In this document: one piece after another, positions 1 to 5,905 of the stretch
Layout: the number at the start of each line of letters is the position of its first letter
Position numbering within the stretch: position 1 is the stretch's first letter
From: an uncultured Shinella sp.
GTDB lineage: Bacteria > Pseudomonadota > Alphaproteobacteria > Rhizobiales > Rhizobiaceae
Assembly: GCA_946886325.1 (NCBI GenBank)
Contig: CAMPIK010000063.1
Span: 1 to 9,590, forward strand
Reading direction: 5' to 3'
DNA length: 9,590 bases
Program-made: the position numbers and the translations under genes
Notes under the pieces: generated by a model
What the model saw: only the letters and a program-made list of their open reading frames with translations
Told to the model about the DNA's origin: nothing
The model's database searches: none

Positions 1-115
1 CGAGCCGGCCCAGCGTGCGCGACGAGCAGAAGGCGACATAGCCGACCCCGTGCACGTCGACGACCACATGGTCCTCGCCGATTTCGTCGATGGTGCCCTT
101 GAGTTTGCCGATCAT
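1..115 (-). CDS. ruvA: Holliday junction branch migration protein RuvA, N-terminal fragment (cut by window edge)
   Basis: Only the first 38 codons lie in the window; the gene runs off the left edge. The N-terminus reads [20 protein letters not shown], followed by [18 protein letters not shown]. This is the typical opening of the RuvA OB-fold domain (MIG.L.G...., then the G-V-G-Y turn). RuvA forms the tetramer that holds a Holliday junction and loads the RuvB motor. The start at 115 has a GAGG Shine-Dalgarno at 122-125, six bases upstream. It begins only 13 bp after the stop of an upstream PIN-domain toxin gene, leaving no room for a promoter in that gap. Transcription must therefore enter from, or start inside, the toxin-antitoxin genes or ruvC. 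In most relatives ruvA follows ruvC directly; here two toxin-antitoxin modules intervene. Confidence 0.93.
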   Translation of the reverse strand, partial: MIGKLKGTIDEIGEDHVVVDVHGVGYVAFCSSRTLGRL

Positions 116-128
116 CGCTGGCCTCGTG

Positions 129-542
129 TCATGGATGCGTCTCCGGCGTGATGAGCTCGACCGTCGGGAAATAGGATCGGTACCCCGACGGGTCGCGGGT
201 GAGAATAGGATAGCCGCGAACGGCGGCATGGGCGCCGATCAGGAAGTCCGGAAGCATGCGCTCCTTCCGCCCGCCAAGCGTGCGATAGAGCCGGAACGCC
301 TGCGCCGCCGCAAAGGCCGCAGCGAAGGGCAGCCCCTCGCGCAGGAACGCACTTTCGGGAAGCAGCGCCTCGACCGCGTCGGGATCGTCATAGCGATAGG
401 AAAATTCGGAATAGACGATCTGGTTGATGATGACGGCGCCGCGCCTGCCGGCGGCCGCCAACTGGTCGCTCGACCAGCGATGCCAGCGCGGATCGCGAAC
501 CGCGAGGTCCACCAGCACATTGGTATCGACGAGCGTCGCCAT
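129..542 (-). CDS. vapC: VapC-type PIN-domain ribonuclease toxin (module 1)
   Basis: This 137-aa protein is a full-length PIN-domain toxin, a family of Mg-dependent RNases that cut tRNA or rRNA when freed from their antitoxin. The acidic tetrad is intact: D6 in LVDTN, E46 in YSEF, D99 in [10 protein letters not shown] and D117 in LTRD. The C-terminus ends in [17 protein letters not shown]. The start at 542 lies one base after the stop of the upstream antitoxin (544-546). No good Shine-Dalgarno is visible, so translation is probably coupled to the antitoxin. Its C-terminal half closely resembles that of the toxin at 856-1272 (shared [16 protein letters not shown] and PETH blocks), so the two are paralogues. 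The PIN fold and TA role are well supported; the RNA target cannot be read from sequence. Confidence 0.9.
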   Translation of the reverse strand: MATLVDTNVLVDLAVRDPRWHRWSSDQLAAAGRRGAVIINQIVYSEFSYRYDDPDAVEALLPESAFLREGLPFAAAFAAAQAFRLYRTLGGRKERMLPDFLIGAHAAVRGYPILTRDPSGYRSYFPTVELITPETHP

Positions 543-543
543 C

Positions 544-798
544 TCAATCGCGATCCCGCATGATGCGGGTCAGGTCGTCGGCATCGATCGCCTGGTCGCC
601 GGTGCCTTCCAGCCTGCGAAGCGCCTCCAGGAACCGGTCGAGCCGCTGCCGGTCCTCGACCTCCCGCATCCTGTCCTTGGCAACGATCGTCACCGTGTCG
701 CCGTCAAGCCCGATCACGACCTCGCTGTTCGGCTCGATGCCGGCAAGCACGCGAAGATCGCGCGGAATGGTGACCTGGCCCTTGGATGTGACGCGCAT
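544..798 (-). CDS. vapB: VapB-type antitoxin with AbrB/MazE swapped-hairpin DNA-binding domain (module 1)
   Basis: This 84-aa antitoxin opens with MRVTSKGQVTIPRDLR, the signature of the SpoVT/AbrB DNA-binding fold (residues about 1-45). The charged tail (about 46-84, ending DDLTRIMRDRD) is the part expected to wrap around and block the toxin. By family knowledge the antitoxin dimer, alone or with toxin, represses its own promoter. The start at 798 has a strong AAGGAG Shine-Dalgarno at 805-810, six bases away. The next gene starts one base after its stop. The N-terminal half resembles the antitoxin at 1253-1516, but the tails diverge strongly. That is what would be expected if each antitoxin neutralises only its own toxin. 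Confidence 0.88.
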   Translation of the reverse strand: MRVTSKGQVTIPRDLRVLAGIEPNSEVVIGLDGDTVTIVAKDRMREVEDRQRLDRFLEALRRLEGTGDQAIDADDLTRIMRDRD

Positions 799-815
799 CT
801 TGCTCTCCTTACATC

Positions 816-832
816 GTAAGAAATATTCTTAC
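816..832. promoter_or_regulatory. Palindromic operator candidate before antitoxin 1
   Basis: Seven-base inverted arms GTAAGAA and TTCTTAC are separated by ATA. A third half-site CTTAC lies at 808-812, giving CTTAC/GTAAG/CTTAC alternation up to the Shine-Dalgarno. The palindrome covers the proposed -10 box (820-825) and part of the spacer, the usual place for an autoregulatory AbrB-type antitoxin to bind. The inverted repeat is read directly; its role as an operator is inferred. Confidence 0.6.
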
Positions 833-848
833 CGACGGAACATGTCAA
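820..848 (-). promoter_or_regulatory. Sigma-70 type promoter of TA module 1
   Basis: On the minus strand a perfect TTGACA -35 box (843-848) is followed by a 17-base spacer and a weak TATTTC -10 box (820-825). Transcription would start near 813, leaving a leader of about 15 bases that includes the AAGGAG site. The -35 lies seven bases after the stop of toxin 2 (856-858), the same geometry as the module 2 promoter behind ruvC. Confidence 0.55.
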
Positions 849-858
849 GAACAAATCA
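837..858 (-). repeat. 22-bp near-identical module-head repeat, copy 1
   Basis: This 22-bp stretch starts, on the minus strand, with the TGA stop of toxin 2 and runs through GTTCTTGAC to TGTTCC. It matches the segment at 1553-1574 at 19 of 22 positions. It contains the -35 box of module 1. The conservation beyond the promoter box suggests common descent of the two module heads. Confidence 0.7.
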
Positions 859-1272
859 GGCGTGAGTTTCGGGAGAAATGATGTCGAGAGACGGAAAATA
901 CGAACGATACCGAGCGGCGTCGCGGGTCAGCAGCCGATGCCCCCGTGCTTCCGCATGCGCGCCGATGAGGAAATCCGGCAAGGTTCGCTCCCGCAGGCCG
1001 CCTGCCCTGCGATAGCGCTGGTGCGCCAGACCGGCGCGATAAGCTGCGGAAAAGGGCAAAGCCTCGCGCTGCAGGTTGAGCCGCGACAGCGCAAGTGCCA
1101 GTTCGTCCTCACTCGGCAAAAGGCCTGCCAGTTCCGACCAGACGACCGGCGTCATCACGAACTGCGCCTCCGACCTCAGTGACAGGATGGCCCTGGACGA
1201 CCAGGCCTTGAACGGCGTTTCCGGCCCGAAGACGTCGATGAAGATGTTCGTGTCAATCAGAACCGAGGTCAT
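856..1272 (-). CDS. vapC: VapC-type PIN-domain ribonuclease toxin (module 2)
   Basis: This 138-aa PIN-domain protein has a complete acidic set: D7 in LIDTN, E47 in WSEL, D100 in [10 protein letters not shown] and D118 in LTRD. It is predicted to be the RNase toxin of a type II module. The start at 1272 lies inside the antitoxin gene (20-bp overlap). It has a GAGGGG Shine-Dalgarno within the antitoxin coding sequence, eight bases upstream, so translation of the pair is coupled. It is a clear paralogue of the toxin at 129-542: lengths are 138 and 137 aa, and the C-terminal blocks (YRSYFP, SPETH versus TPETH) are shared, while the N-terminal halves differ more. Its stop is followed after seven bases by the -35 box of module 1. 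Confidence 0.9.
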   Translation of the reverse strand: MTSVLIDTNIFIDVFGPETPFKAWSSRAILSLRSEAQFVMTPVVWSELAGLLPSEDELALALSRLNLQREALPFSAAYRAGLAHQRYRRAGGLRERTLPDFLIGAHAEARGHRLLTRDAARYRSYFPSLDIISPETHA

Positions 1273-1516
1273 CGCGCGGTCCCCTCAGCCATTCCATATA
1301 TTCGTCCGTCGTCATCCCGTTGGTGTCGAACGTGCCGCTGACGCTGTTGATCCAGCTCTCGAAGTCCTGGGGTTCCAGTGATTGGCCGCCGGAGACGACG
1401 ATCAGGCGCGCGCCCTTCTCGTCCGCGACAAAATCGACCTCCGATCCGGGTCCGATATTCAGTCGGTCGCGGATATCCTTGGGAATGGTAACCTGGCCTT
1501 TTTCCGTAACACGCAT
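1253..1516 (-). CDS. vapB: VapB-type antitoxin with AbrB/MazE DNA-binding domain (module 2)
   Basis: This 87-aa protein begins MRVTEKGQVTIPKDIR, then LNIGPGSEVDF, a standard SpoVT/AbrB domain (about residues 1-45). The acidic C-terminal tail contains MTTDEYMEWLRG, the region expected to bind toxin. The start at 1516 is preceded by AGAGG, seven bases upstream, which lies inside a perfect palindrome (1518-1538). The gene begins 55 bp after the ruvC stop on the same strand, so it is probably reached both by ruvC readthrough and by its own promoter. The tail differs greatly from that of the other antitoxin (544-798) while the DNA-binding half is similar. Confidence 0.88.
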   Translation of the reverse strand: MRVTEKGQVTIPKDIRDRLNIGPGSEVDFVADEKGARLIVVSGGQSLEPQDFESWINSVSGTFDTNGMTTDEYMEWLRGPRDDLGSD

Positions 1517-1517
1517 G

Positions 1518-1538
1518 GTAATACCTCTGAGGTATTAC
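1518..1538. promoter_or_regulatory. Perfect palindromic operator before antitoxin 2
   Basis: Two perfectly complementary 10-base arms, GTAATACCTC and GAGGTATTAC, flank a single central base. The palindrome abuts the antitoxin start (1516), contains its AGAGG ribosome-binding site, and overlaps the -10 candidate at 1536-1541. A DNA operator for the AbrB-type antitoxin is the likeliest reading. An RNA hairpin is less likely, because transcription from the proposed promoter would begin inside the palindrome. A transcript reading through from ruvC would carry the full hairpin and could hide the ribosome-binding site. Confidence 0.7.
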
Positions 1539-1564
1539 TTATCGCGCAAACAGGAACAAGTCAA
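1536..1564 (-). promoter_or_regulatory. Promoter candidate of TA module 2
   Basis: On the minus strand TTGACT (1559-1564) is followed by a 17-base spacer and TAAGTA (1536-1541). The -35 is good and the -10 is poor. Its position seven bases after the ruvC stop and its sequence similarity to the module 1 promoter (GTTCTTGAC then TGTTCC) support it. Confidence 0.45.
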
Positions 1565-1574
1565 GAACGGATCA
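1553..1574 (-). repeat. 22-bp near-identical module-head repeat, copy 2
   Basis: This is the counterpart of 837-858, with three mismatches. It starts on the TGA stop codon of ruvC and includes the -35 box of module 2. That the homology reaches the ruvC stop codon itself is odd and marks the left boundary of the inserted or duplicated unit. Confidence 0.7.
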
Positions 1575-2084
1575 CCCGGCGAGCTTGGCCAGCCGCCCGG
1601 AAAGGCCCTGTCGGTTGTGGGCGTGGCAGATAGCGATGGCGAGTGCGTCGGCGGCGTCGTTGCCGGTAAAGGTCGCTTTCGGCATCAGTACCTTCAGCAT
1701 CATGTGGATCTGCTGCTTCTCGCCGTGGCCGACGCCGATGACGGCCTTCTTGACGGCGTTCGGCGCATATTCCGCCACGCGAAGCCCGGCGCGCGCCGGC
1801 ACCAGCATGGCGATGCCGCGGGCCTGGCCGAGTTTCAGCGTCGCCGTCGCATCCTTGTTGACGAAAGTCTGCTCGACTGCCGCCTCGTCCGGCTTGTAGC
1901 CGTGCAAGACCTCGGTCAGCCCGTCATGCAACTGGCAGAGCCGCGACGCCAGATCCATGTCGCCGTCCGACGTCACGGTGCCGGAGGCCACGAAGCGCAG
2001 CGAATTGCCGAGCGTCTCGATGATGCCCCAGCCGGTGCGGCGGAGCCCCGGATCGATGCCGATGATGCGAATCGTTTCCTGCAT
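1572..2084 (-). CDS. ruvC: Crossover junction endodeoxyribonuclease RuvC
   Basis: RuvC is the Holliday-junction resolvase that makes paired nicks in a RuvAB-bound junction during recombinational repair. The 170-aa protein has the usual family length. The four catalytic acids are present: D11 in IGIDPG, E71 in AAVEQTFVN, and D143 and D146 in [11 protein letters not shown]. The start at 2084 is preceded by AGGG at a spacing of seven. It is transcribed away from the luciferase-like gene at 2255, with 170 bp between them, which must hold both promoters. I could not assign boxes there with confidence. Downstream, the expected ruvA is displaced by two toxin-antitoxin modules (1516 down to 129). Confidence 0.97.
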   Translation of the reverse strand: MQETIRIIGIDPGLRRTGWGIIETLGNSLRFVASGTVTSDGDMDLASRLCQLHDGLTEVLHGYKPDEAAVEQTFVNKDATATLKLGQARGIAMLVPARAGLRVAEYAPNAVKKAVIGVGHGEKQQIHMMLKVLMPKATFTGNDAADALAIAICHAHNRQGLSGRLAKLAG

Positions 2085-2254
2085 GGCAAAACCCTATTCC
2101 CTCGGGCCGGACCCTGCCAGCGAAATGTGAACAAAACAAAAACATACACATCCTTCAGCCGCGCCGCCCGGAATTCTCGACGCCATGCCTTGGATGGAGG
2201 AAAATTGAACCTACATGCCACCTCAATGAAAACCGCTCACAGCGAGGCAGCGCC

Positions 2255-3256
2255 ATGGTGGCCTTTTCCATCCTCGACCTCTCCCCGGTCACAGAAGGCG
2301 GCACCGTCGCCCAGTCGCTTGAATATTCCCGCCGCCTGGCGCAGGAAGCCGAGGCGCATGGCTACGAGCGCTTCTGGCTGGCCGAGCATCACGGCATGCG
2401 CGGCATCGCCAGCGCTGCGACCGCGCTCGTCATCCAGCATGTCGCGGCCGGCACAGAGAAAATCCGCGTCGGCTCCGGCGGCATCATGCTGCCGAACCAC
2501 TCGCCGCTGGTCATCGCCGAACAGTTCGGCACGCTCGAAGCGCTCTTTCCCGGCCGCATCGATCTCGGTCTCGGCCGTGCGCCCGGCACCGACATGGCGA
2601 CGGCCCGCGCGCTTCGGCGCAACATGGAGGCCGGCGCCGAAAGCTTTCCGCAGGATGTGGTCGAACTGATCGGCCTGATGGCGCCCGCCAAGCCCGACCA
2701 GCGCATCCTCGCGGTACCGGGCGCCGGCAGCGAAGTGCCTGTCTGGCTGCTCGGCTCCAGCCACTATTCGGCGCATCTCGCCGGCATGCTCGGCCTGCCC
2801 TTCGCCTTCGCCTCGCATTTCGCTCCGGATATGCTGCTGTCGGCGCTGGAAATCTATCGCGAGCGCTTCGAGCCGTCGCAGCATCTCGACCGGCCGCATG
2901 TCATGGTCGGCGTCATGGGCGCCGCGGCCGACACGGATGCCGAGGCCGACCATCTCTTCACCTCGATGCAGCAATCCTTCGTGCGGCTGCGCCGCGGCAC
3001 GCCGGGCGCCTTTCCGGCGCCGGTCACGTCGATGGACGGTTTCTGGAGCGAACAGGAGCGCATCATGGTCGAGCACACGCTGCAATATGCGGTCGTCGGC
3101 GGACCGGCAAAGATCAGCCGCCGCATCGCCGAGTTTCTGTCGCTGACGAAAGCGGATGAGCTGATCGTCTCCATGCCGATCTTCGACATGGACGCAAGGC
3201 TGAAATCCGTCCGCCTCTTTGCCGAAGCGCGGCAGGAGCTCGCAAAGGCGGCCTGA
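2255..3256 (+). CDS. Luciferase-like (LLM class) flavin-dependent monooxygenase
   Basis: This 333-aa protein belongs to the bacterial luciferase-like monooxygenase superfamily, most like the YhbW-type 'luciferase family oxidoreductase group 1'. The opening SILDLSPV, the FWLAEHHGM block (residues 40-48), the [20 protein letters not shown] block (71-90) and [17 protein letters not shown] (97-113) are the hallmarks. Members use reduced FMN supplied by a separate reductase to oxidise a substrate; no reductase gene is adjacent and the substrate is unknown. The start at 2255 has GAGG at 2244-2247, seven bases upstream. The gene is the only plus-strand gene in the first 5.9 kb and separates ruvC from yebC. 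It converges on yebC across a palindromic element. Confidence 0.93.
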   Translation: MVAFSILDLSPVTEGGTVAQSLEYSRRLAQEAEAHGYERFWLAEHHGMRGIASAATALVIQHVAAGTEKIRVGSGGIMLPNHSPLVIAEQFGTLEALFPGRIDLGLGRAPGTDMATARALRRNMEAGAESFPQDVVELIGLMAPAKPDQRILAVPGAGSEVPVWLLGSSHYSAHLAGMLGLPFAFASHFAPDMLLSALEIYRERFEPSQHLDRPHVMVGVMGAAADTDAEADHLFTSMQQSFVRLRRGTPGAFPAPVTSMDGFWSEQERIMVEHTLQYAVVGGPAKISRRIAEFLSLTKADELIVSMPIFDMDARLKSVRLFAEARQELAKAA

Positions 3257-3290
3257 GGAGGCGTGGAGCCGGACCCGTCAACGGCGACGT

Positions 3291-3411
3291 TCGTCATCCT
3301 CGGCCTTGTGCCGAGGATCTGACCACCAGTCCGTGTGCTCTGTTTATCCGAACAAATTCAACGATTTGACTGAAACGCCGCAGATCCTCGGCACAAGGCC
3401 GAGGATGACGA
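3291..3411. repeat. Paired palindromic intergenic element (RIME/REP-like)
   Basis: Two perfectly complementary 31-base arms lie at 3291-3321 and 3381-3411, with a 59-base AT-richer core between. Each arm is itself a hairpin: ATCCTCGGC and GCCGAGGAT around a five-base loop. The element fills the gap between the convergent luciferase-like gene (stop 3256) and yebC (stop 3441). Two large palindromes in about 120 bp recall the Rhizobium-specific intergenic mosaic elements; that assignment is from memory of the family's architecture, not a match. Either hairpin could also end transcription or protect 3' mRNA ends from both sides, although neither is followed by a clear T-run. Confidence 0.85.
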
Positions 3412-3440
3412 CGTGGCGGTTGAGGGATGCCTTTGGCCAA

Positions 3441-4187
3441 TCACGCCGAAAGCTTGGCCATCACCTCATCAGACACTTCGAAATTCGAGTAGACGTTCTG
3501 CACGTCGTCGTCGTCTTCCAGCGTGTCGATCAGTTTCATCAGCGACTGGGCCTTTTCCTCGTCGACCGGCACGGTGTTCTGCGGCTTCCAGATCGCGTTG
3601 ACGGTCTCGGCCTCGCCGAGCTTTTCTTCCAGCGCCTTCGACACCTCGCCGATGTCCTCGAAGCCGCAGAGTATCGTGTGGCCCTCCTCGTCGGAGGTCA
3701 CGTCCTCGGCTCCGGCCTCGATCGCGGCTTCCATCACGCTATCAGCGTCGCCGACCGAAGGCTTGTAGGTGATCTCGCCGACCCGGTCGAAGGAGAAGGA
3801 GACCGAGCCGGTTTCGCCGAGCGCGCCGCCGGCCTTGGTGAAGGTCGAGCGGACCGAGGAGGCCGTGCGGTTGCGGTTGTCGGTCAGCGCCTCGACGATG
3901 ACGGCGACGCCGCCCGGGCCATAGCCCTCGTAGCGCACTTCCTCGTAGTTCTCGCTGTCGGCGCCGGAGGCCTTCTTGACCGCCCGCTCGATATTGTCCT
4001 TCGGCATCGATTGCGCCTTGGCGTTCTGGATCGCCAGGCGCAGGCGCGCGTTCATCGACGGGTCGGGAAGGCCGGACTTCGCCGCAACGGTGATTTCGCG
4101 CGCGAGCTTGGAAAACATCTTGGACCGCACGGAATCCTGCTTGCCCTTGCGGTGCATGATGTTCTTGAACTGTGAATGGCCTGCCAT
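3441..4187 (-). CDS. yebC: YebC/PmpR family protein (transcriptional regulator / translation factor)
   Basis: This 248-aa protein opens with [18 protein letters not shown] and carries [37 protein letters not shown] and [11 protein letters not shown]. These features define the YebC/TACO1 family. Family members have been described as DNA-binding regulators and, more recently, as factors that relieve ribosome stalling; which applies here is not visible. I chose the start at 4187, because family proteins begin MAGHS and because AGGGG lies at 4192-4196. An in-frame upstream start at 4235 would add 16 unrelated residues. yebC is commonly next to ruvCAB. Here it keeps the same strand but is separated from ruvC by a divergent oxidoreductase gene and a palindromic element. 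Confidence 0.95.
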   Translation of the reverse strand: MAGHSQFKNIMHRKGKQDSVRSKMFSKLAREITVAAKSGLPDPSMNARLRLAIQNAKAQSMPKDNIERAVKKASGADSENYEEVRYEGYGPGGVAVIVEALTDNRNRTASSVRSTFTKAGGALGETGSVSFSFDRVGEITYKPSVGDADSVMEAAIEAGAEDVTSDEEGHTILCGFEDIGEVSKALEEKLGEAETVNAIWKPQNTVPVDEEKAQSLMKLIDTLEDDDDVQNVYSNFEVSDEVMAKLSA

Positions 4188-4365
4188 GGCACCCCTGTCG
4201 CGTTGGGCGCCCGGATCGCAACGCCCCTCGGGCAACCGGCCGCCTGATCATCTGTCAGGGCGCACCTGCAAAGGACAATGCCAGCAGCCCCGATTTTCGG
4301 AATGCCGCCTTATAATTTCATAACCGCCCCTCGTCCAGCAGGCAGGACAAGAAAGCGAGGACGCC

Positions 4366-4872
4366 TTAATCCGCCGTCACCCGCGCACGGCTTAGATGAA
4401 AGGAATGGCCGTCGTTGCGTTCGCAGCGCAGACCCGTCCGTTCGGAAAAGCAGGTGAAGGGGCCACGGCCCCAGACCTCGCCATAGGGAATGACATTGGC
4501 CGCGCCACAGCAGCCGCGATCCCCGACATCCGACTGCACAATGGCCCGTCCGCTCCGGCCGAGCACCGCACGAATATACCGCGGCGCGACCCGGTCGCAG
4601 GCAAGCTCCGGTCCTCCGTCCGCCGGGCGATAGGCCCCCGTACCACCTTCCGGGATGTAAATGCAGCCGATATTGCCTGAGGGCATCGAGAATTCCTCGG
4701 CAATGTCAAAGCGGGCGACAGGCGCCGCCTCTTCTTCGACCGTCGGCAATTGCCGCGATTGCGTCGGTTGCCGTGCTCCATCGCCAGGCCCCGACGGTGA
4801 CGGGGCTTCCCCGGCGGACCAGGCGGCGTGCGGCGCAACTGCCAACAGCAGCACGGCAATCAGGGTACGCAT
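4366..4872 (-). CDS. Secreted cysteine-rich protein, DUF6636-like
   Basis: This 168-aa protein is predicted to be exported. Its N-terminus MRTLIAVLLLAVAPHAAWSA (residues 1-20) is a signal peptide with a likely cut after AWSA. A low-complexity Pro/Ser/Gly linker follows (about 21-45). The mature domain has FSMPSGNIGC, YGEVWGRG, TGLRCERNDGHSFHLSR and six cysteines (70, 92, 121, 122, 141, 150), suiting disulfide bonds in the periplasm. The pattern resembles DUF6636 proteins, recognised from motif memory only. I preferred the start at 4872 because GAAGAG lies seven bases upstream, while the in-frame ATG at 4896 has no ribosome-binding site and falls at the predicted transcription start. The molecular function is unknown. 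Confidence 0.78.
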   Translation of the reverse strand: MRTLIAVLLLAVAPHAAWSAGEAPSPSGPGDGARQPTQSRQLPTVEEEAAPVARFDIAEEFSMPSGNIGCIYIPEGGTGAYRPADGGPELACDRVAPRYIRAVLGRSGRAIVQSDVGDRGCCGAANVIPYGEVWGRGPFTCFSERTGLRCERNDGHSFHLSRARVTAD

Positions 4873-4903
4873 GCGATTCTCTTCGAAGAAGTACATGTTC
4901 GCG

Positions 4904-4932
4904 ACGATAAGGATCGGTGGCTACGCTCGCAA
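4904..4932 (-). promoter_or_regulatory. Possible sigma-70 promoter of the DUF6636-like gene
   Basis: On the minus strand TTGCGA (4927-4932), a 17-base spacer and TATCGT (4904-4909) each match consensus at four of six positions. Transcription would start near 4897, which favours the start codon at 4872 over the one at 4896. It lies in the 84-bp gap after the stop of the metallo-hydrolase gene. Confidence 0.35.
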
Positions 4933-4956
4933 CCCCAACAAGCCTCGCCTGCGACC

Positions 4957-5793
4957 CTAAAGCGCCGCGAAGACGTGGATCGTCGGCCGCTTGGGCAATT
5001 TCCGGATCGACACGGTGATCGTGTTGCCGGTATCGCGCACCACGTCGAAATCCGCGCCGAACATCGAGAGGAAGCGCGGGATCAGCGGTCCGCCGCGGTG
5101 CATCGGCAGGATCAGTGCCGAGCGCAGGCGCTGGACCACCGTCGCCATGCTCTCGGCGCCCATGGTCAGCCCGCCATCGACCGGCACCATCAGGATGTCG
5201 AGCCGGCCGATCTCGCCATAGTGCGAATCCGTCAGTTCGTGGTGCAGGTGGCCGAGATGGCCGATGCAGAGACCCGCCACCTCGAAGATGAAGATCGAAT
5301 TGCCGTTCGCCTCCATGCCACCTGATGACCAGGAGCGGATATCCGTCGGCACGTTGCGCACATAGACATCGCCCTCGACCAGATCGTGGTTGGCGCCATC
5401 AGGCGCGCCGTCCTCCCAGCCCTGCAGCACATGCTTGATGCCCGCCTCCGGGCTCAGCGTGTAGTGGCTCGAATGCGCCTTGTTCATGGTCACGATCGTC
5501 GGCAGCGCCGGCGGCTTGTACCAGCCGTTATAGTCCGTCGCGATCCGGATGCCGCCCGGCGTCTCGATGAAGAAGGTCGAGTGGCCGATATAGGTGATCT
5601 TCACCTCCTCGTTCGCGGTCGCCTGCGCGAAAAGCGGCTGGGCCGGATCGAAACGGGCAAAAGTCGCCTGCGGCAAGGTCTCGGCGATCATCTGGCACTG
5701 GCTGACGGGCCGGTCCTCCTGCGCATGGGCAGGCGCGGCGGTCAAAGGCGCGAGGAGAAGGAGAAATGCGAACATGAGCGGGACAGGCGGCAT
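4957..5793 (-). CDS. Exported metallo-beta-lactamase-fold protein (UlaG-like, COG2220 type)
   Basis: This 278-aa protein has a signal peptide (residues 1-24, ending PAHA) and an MBL fold of the UlaG-like type. The motifs in order are ITYIGHSTFFIE (H71), ATDYNGWY (D87), MNKAHSSHYT (H107, H110), GLCIGHLGHLHHELT (H179, H182), VPVDGG (D206) and LPMHRGG (H232). The usual HxHxDH is degenerate: by my alignment K105 stands at the first histidine and S109 at the aspartate. Metal binding may therefore differ from classical hydrolases. The start at 5793 has GGAG six bases upstream; the alternative Met7 has none and would cut the signal peptide. It lies 84 bp upstream of the secreted DUF6636-like gene on the same strand, so co-transcription is possible. 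The substrate is unknown. Confidence 0.88.
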   Translation of the reverse strand: MPPVPLMFAFLLLLAPLTAAPAHAQEDRPVSQCQMIAETLPQATFARFDPAQPLFAQATANEEVKITYIGHSTFFIETPGGIRIATDYNGWYKPPALPTIVTMNKAHSSHYTLSPEAGIKHVLQGWEDGAPDGANHDLVEGDVYVRNVPTDIRSWSSGGMEANGNSIFIFEVAGLCIGHLGHLHHELTDSHYGEIGRLDILMVPVDGGLTMGAESMATVVQRLRSALILPMHRGGPLIPRFLSMFGADFDVVRDTGNTITVSIRKLPKRPTIHVFAAL

Positions 5794-5905
5794 TGGCGGC
5801 TCCGGTCATCGTTGACGCAAAAACTATGCCCGCTGCATCCCGTCAGGTCGAGGCAGGCGGGCCAAAGCCGCAATCACAATCATGTCACCGCGAGAGGCAG
5901 CGACA

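Noticed and set aside
837..862. GGAAC at 837-841 as a sigma-EcfG -35 element
   Set aside because: No CGTT follows at 16 or 17 bases. It is on the strand opposite to the genes and is part of the TA promoter repeat.
1320..2669. 449-codon open frame on the plus strand
   Set aside because: It runs antisense to vapB2 and ruvC and then out of frame into the luciferase-like gene. Composition is Arg/Ala/Pro-rich shadow sequence with no family motif.
2237..3085. 282-codon open frame on the minus strand
   Set aside because: It is antisense to the luciferase-like monooxygenase and has an Arg/Gly/Ala/His-rich shadow composition without motifs.
3434..3460. TGGCCAA/TTGGCCA inverted repeat at the yebC stop as a terminator
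   Set aside because: The seven-base stem lies across the end of the coding sequence and is not followed by a T-run on either strand.
3219..4175. 318-codon open frame on the plus strand
   Set aside because: It is antisense to yebC and crosses the palindromic element. The protein is a low-complexity His/Arg/Asp shadow.
4188..4365. Promoter boxes (TTGTCC...ACAGAT) before yebC
   Set aside because: The -35 matches at four of six but the -10 at only two of six positions. Nothing else in the gap stands out.
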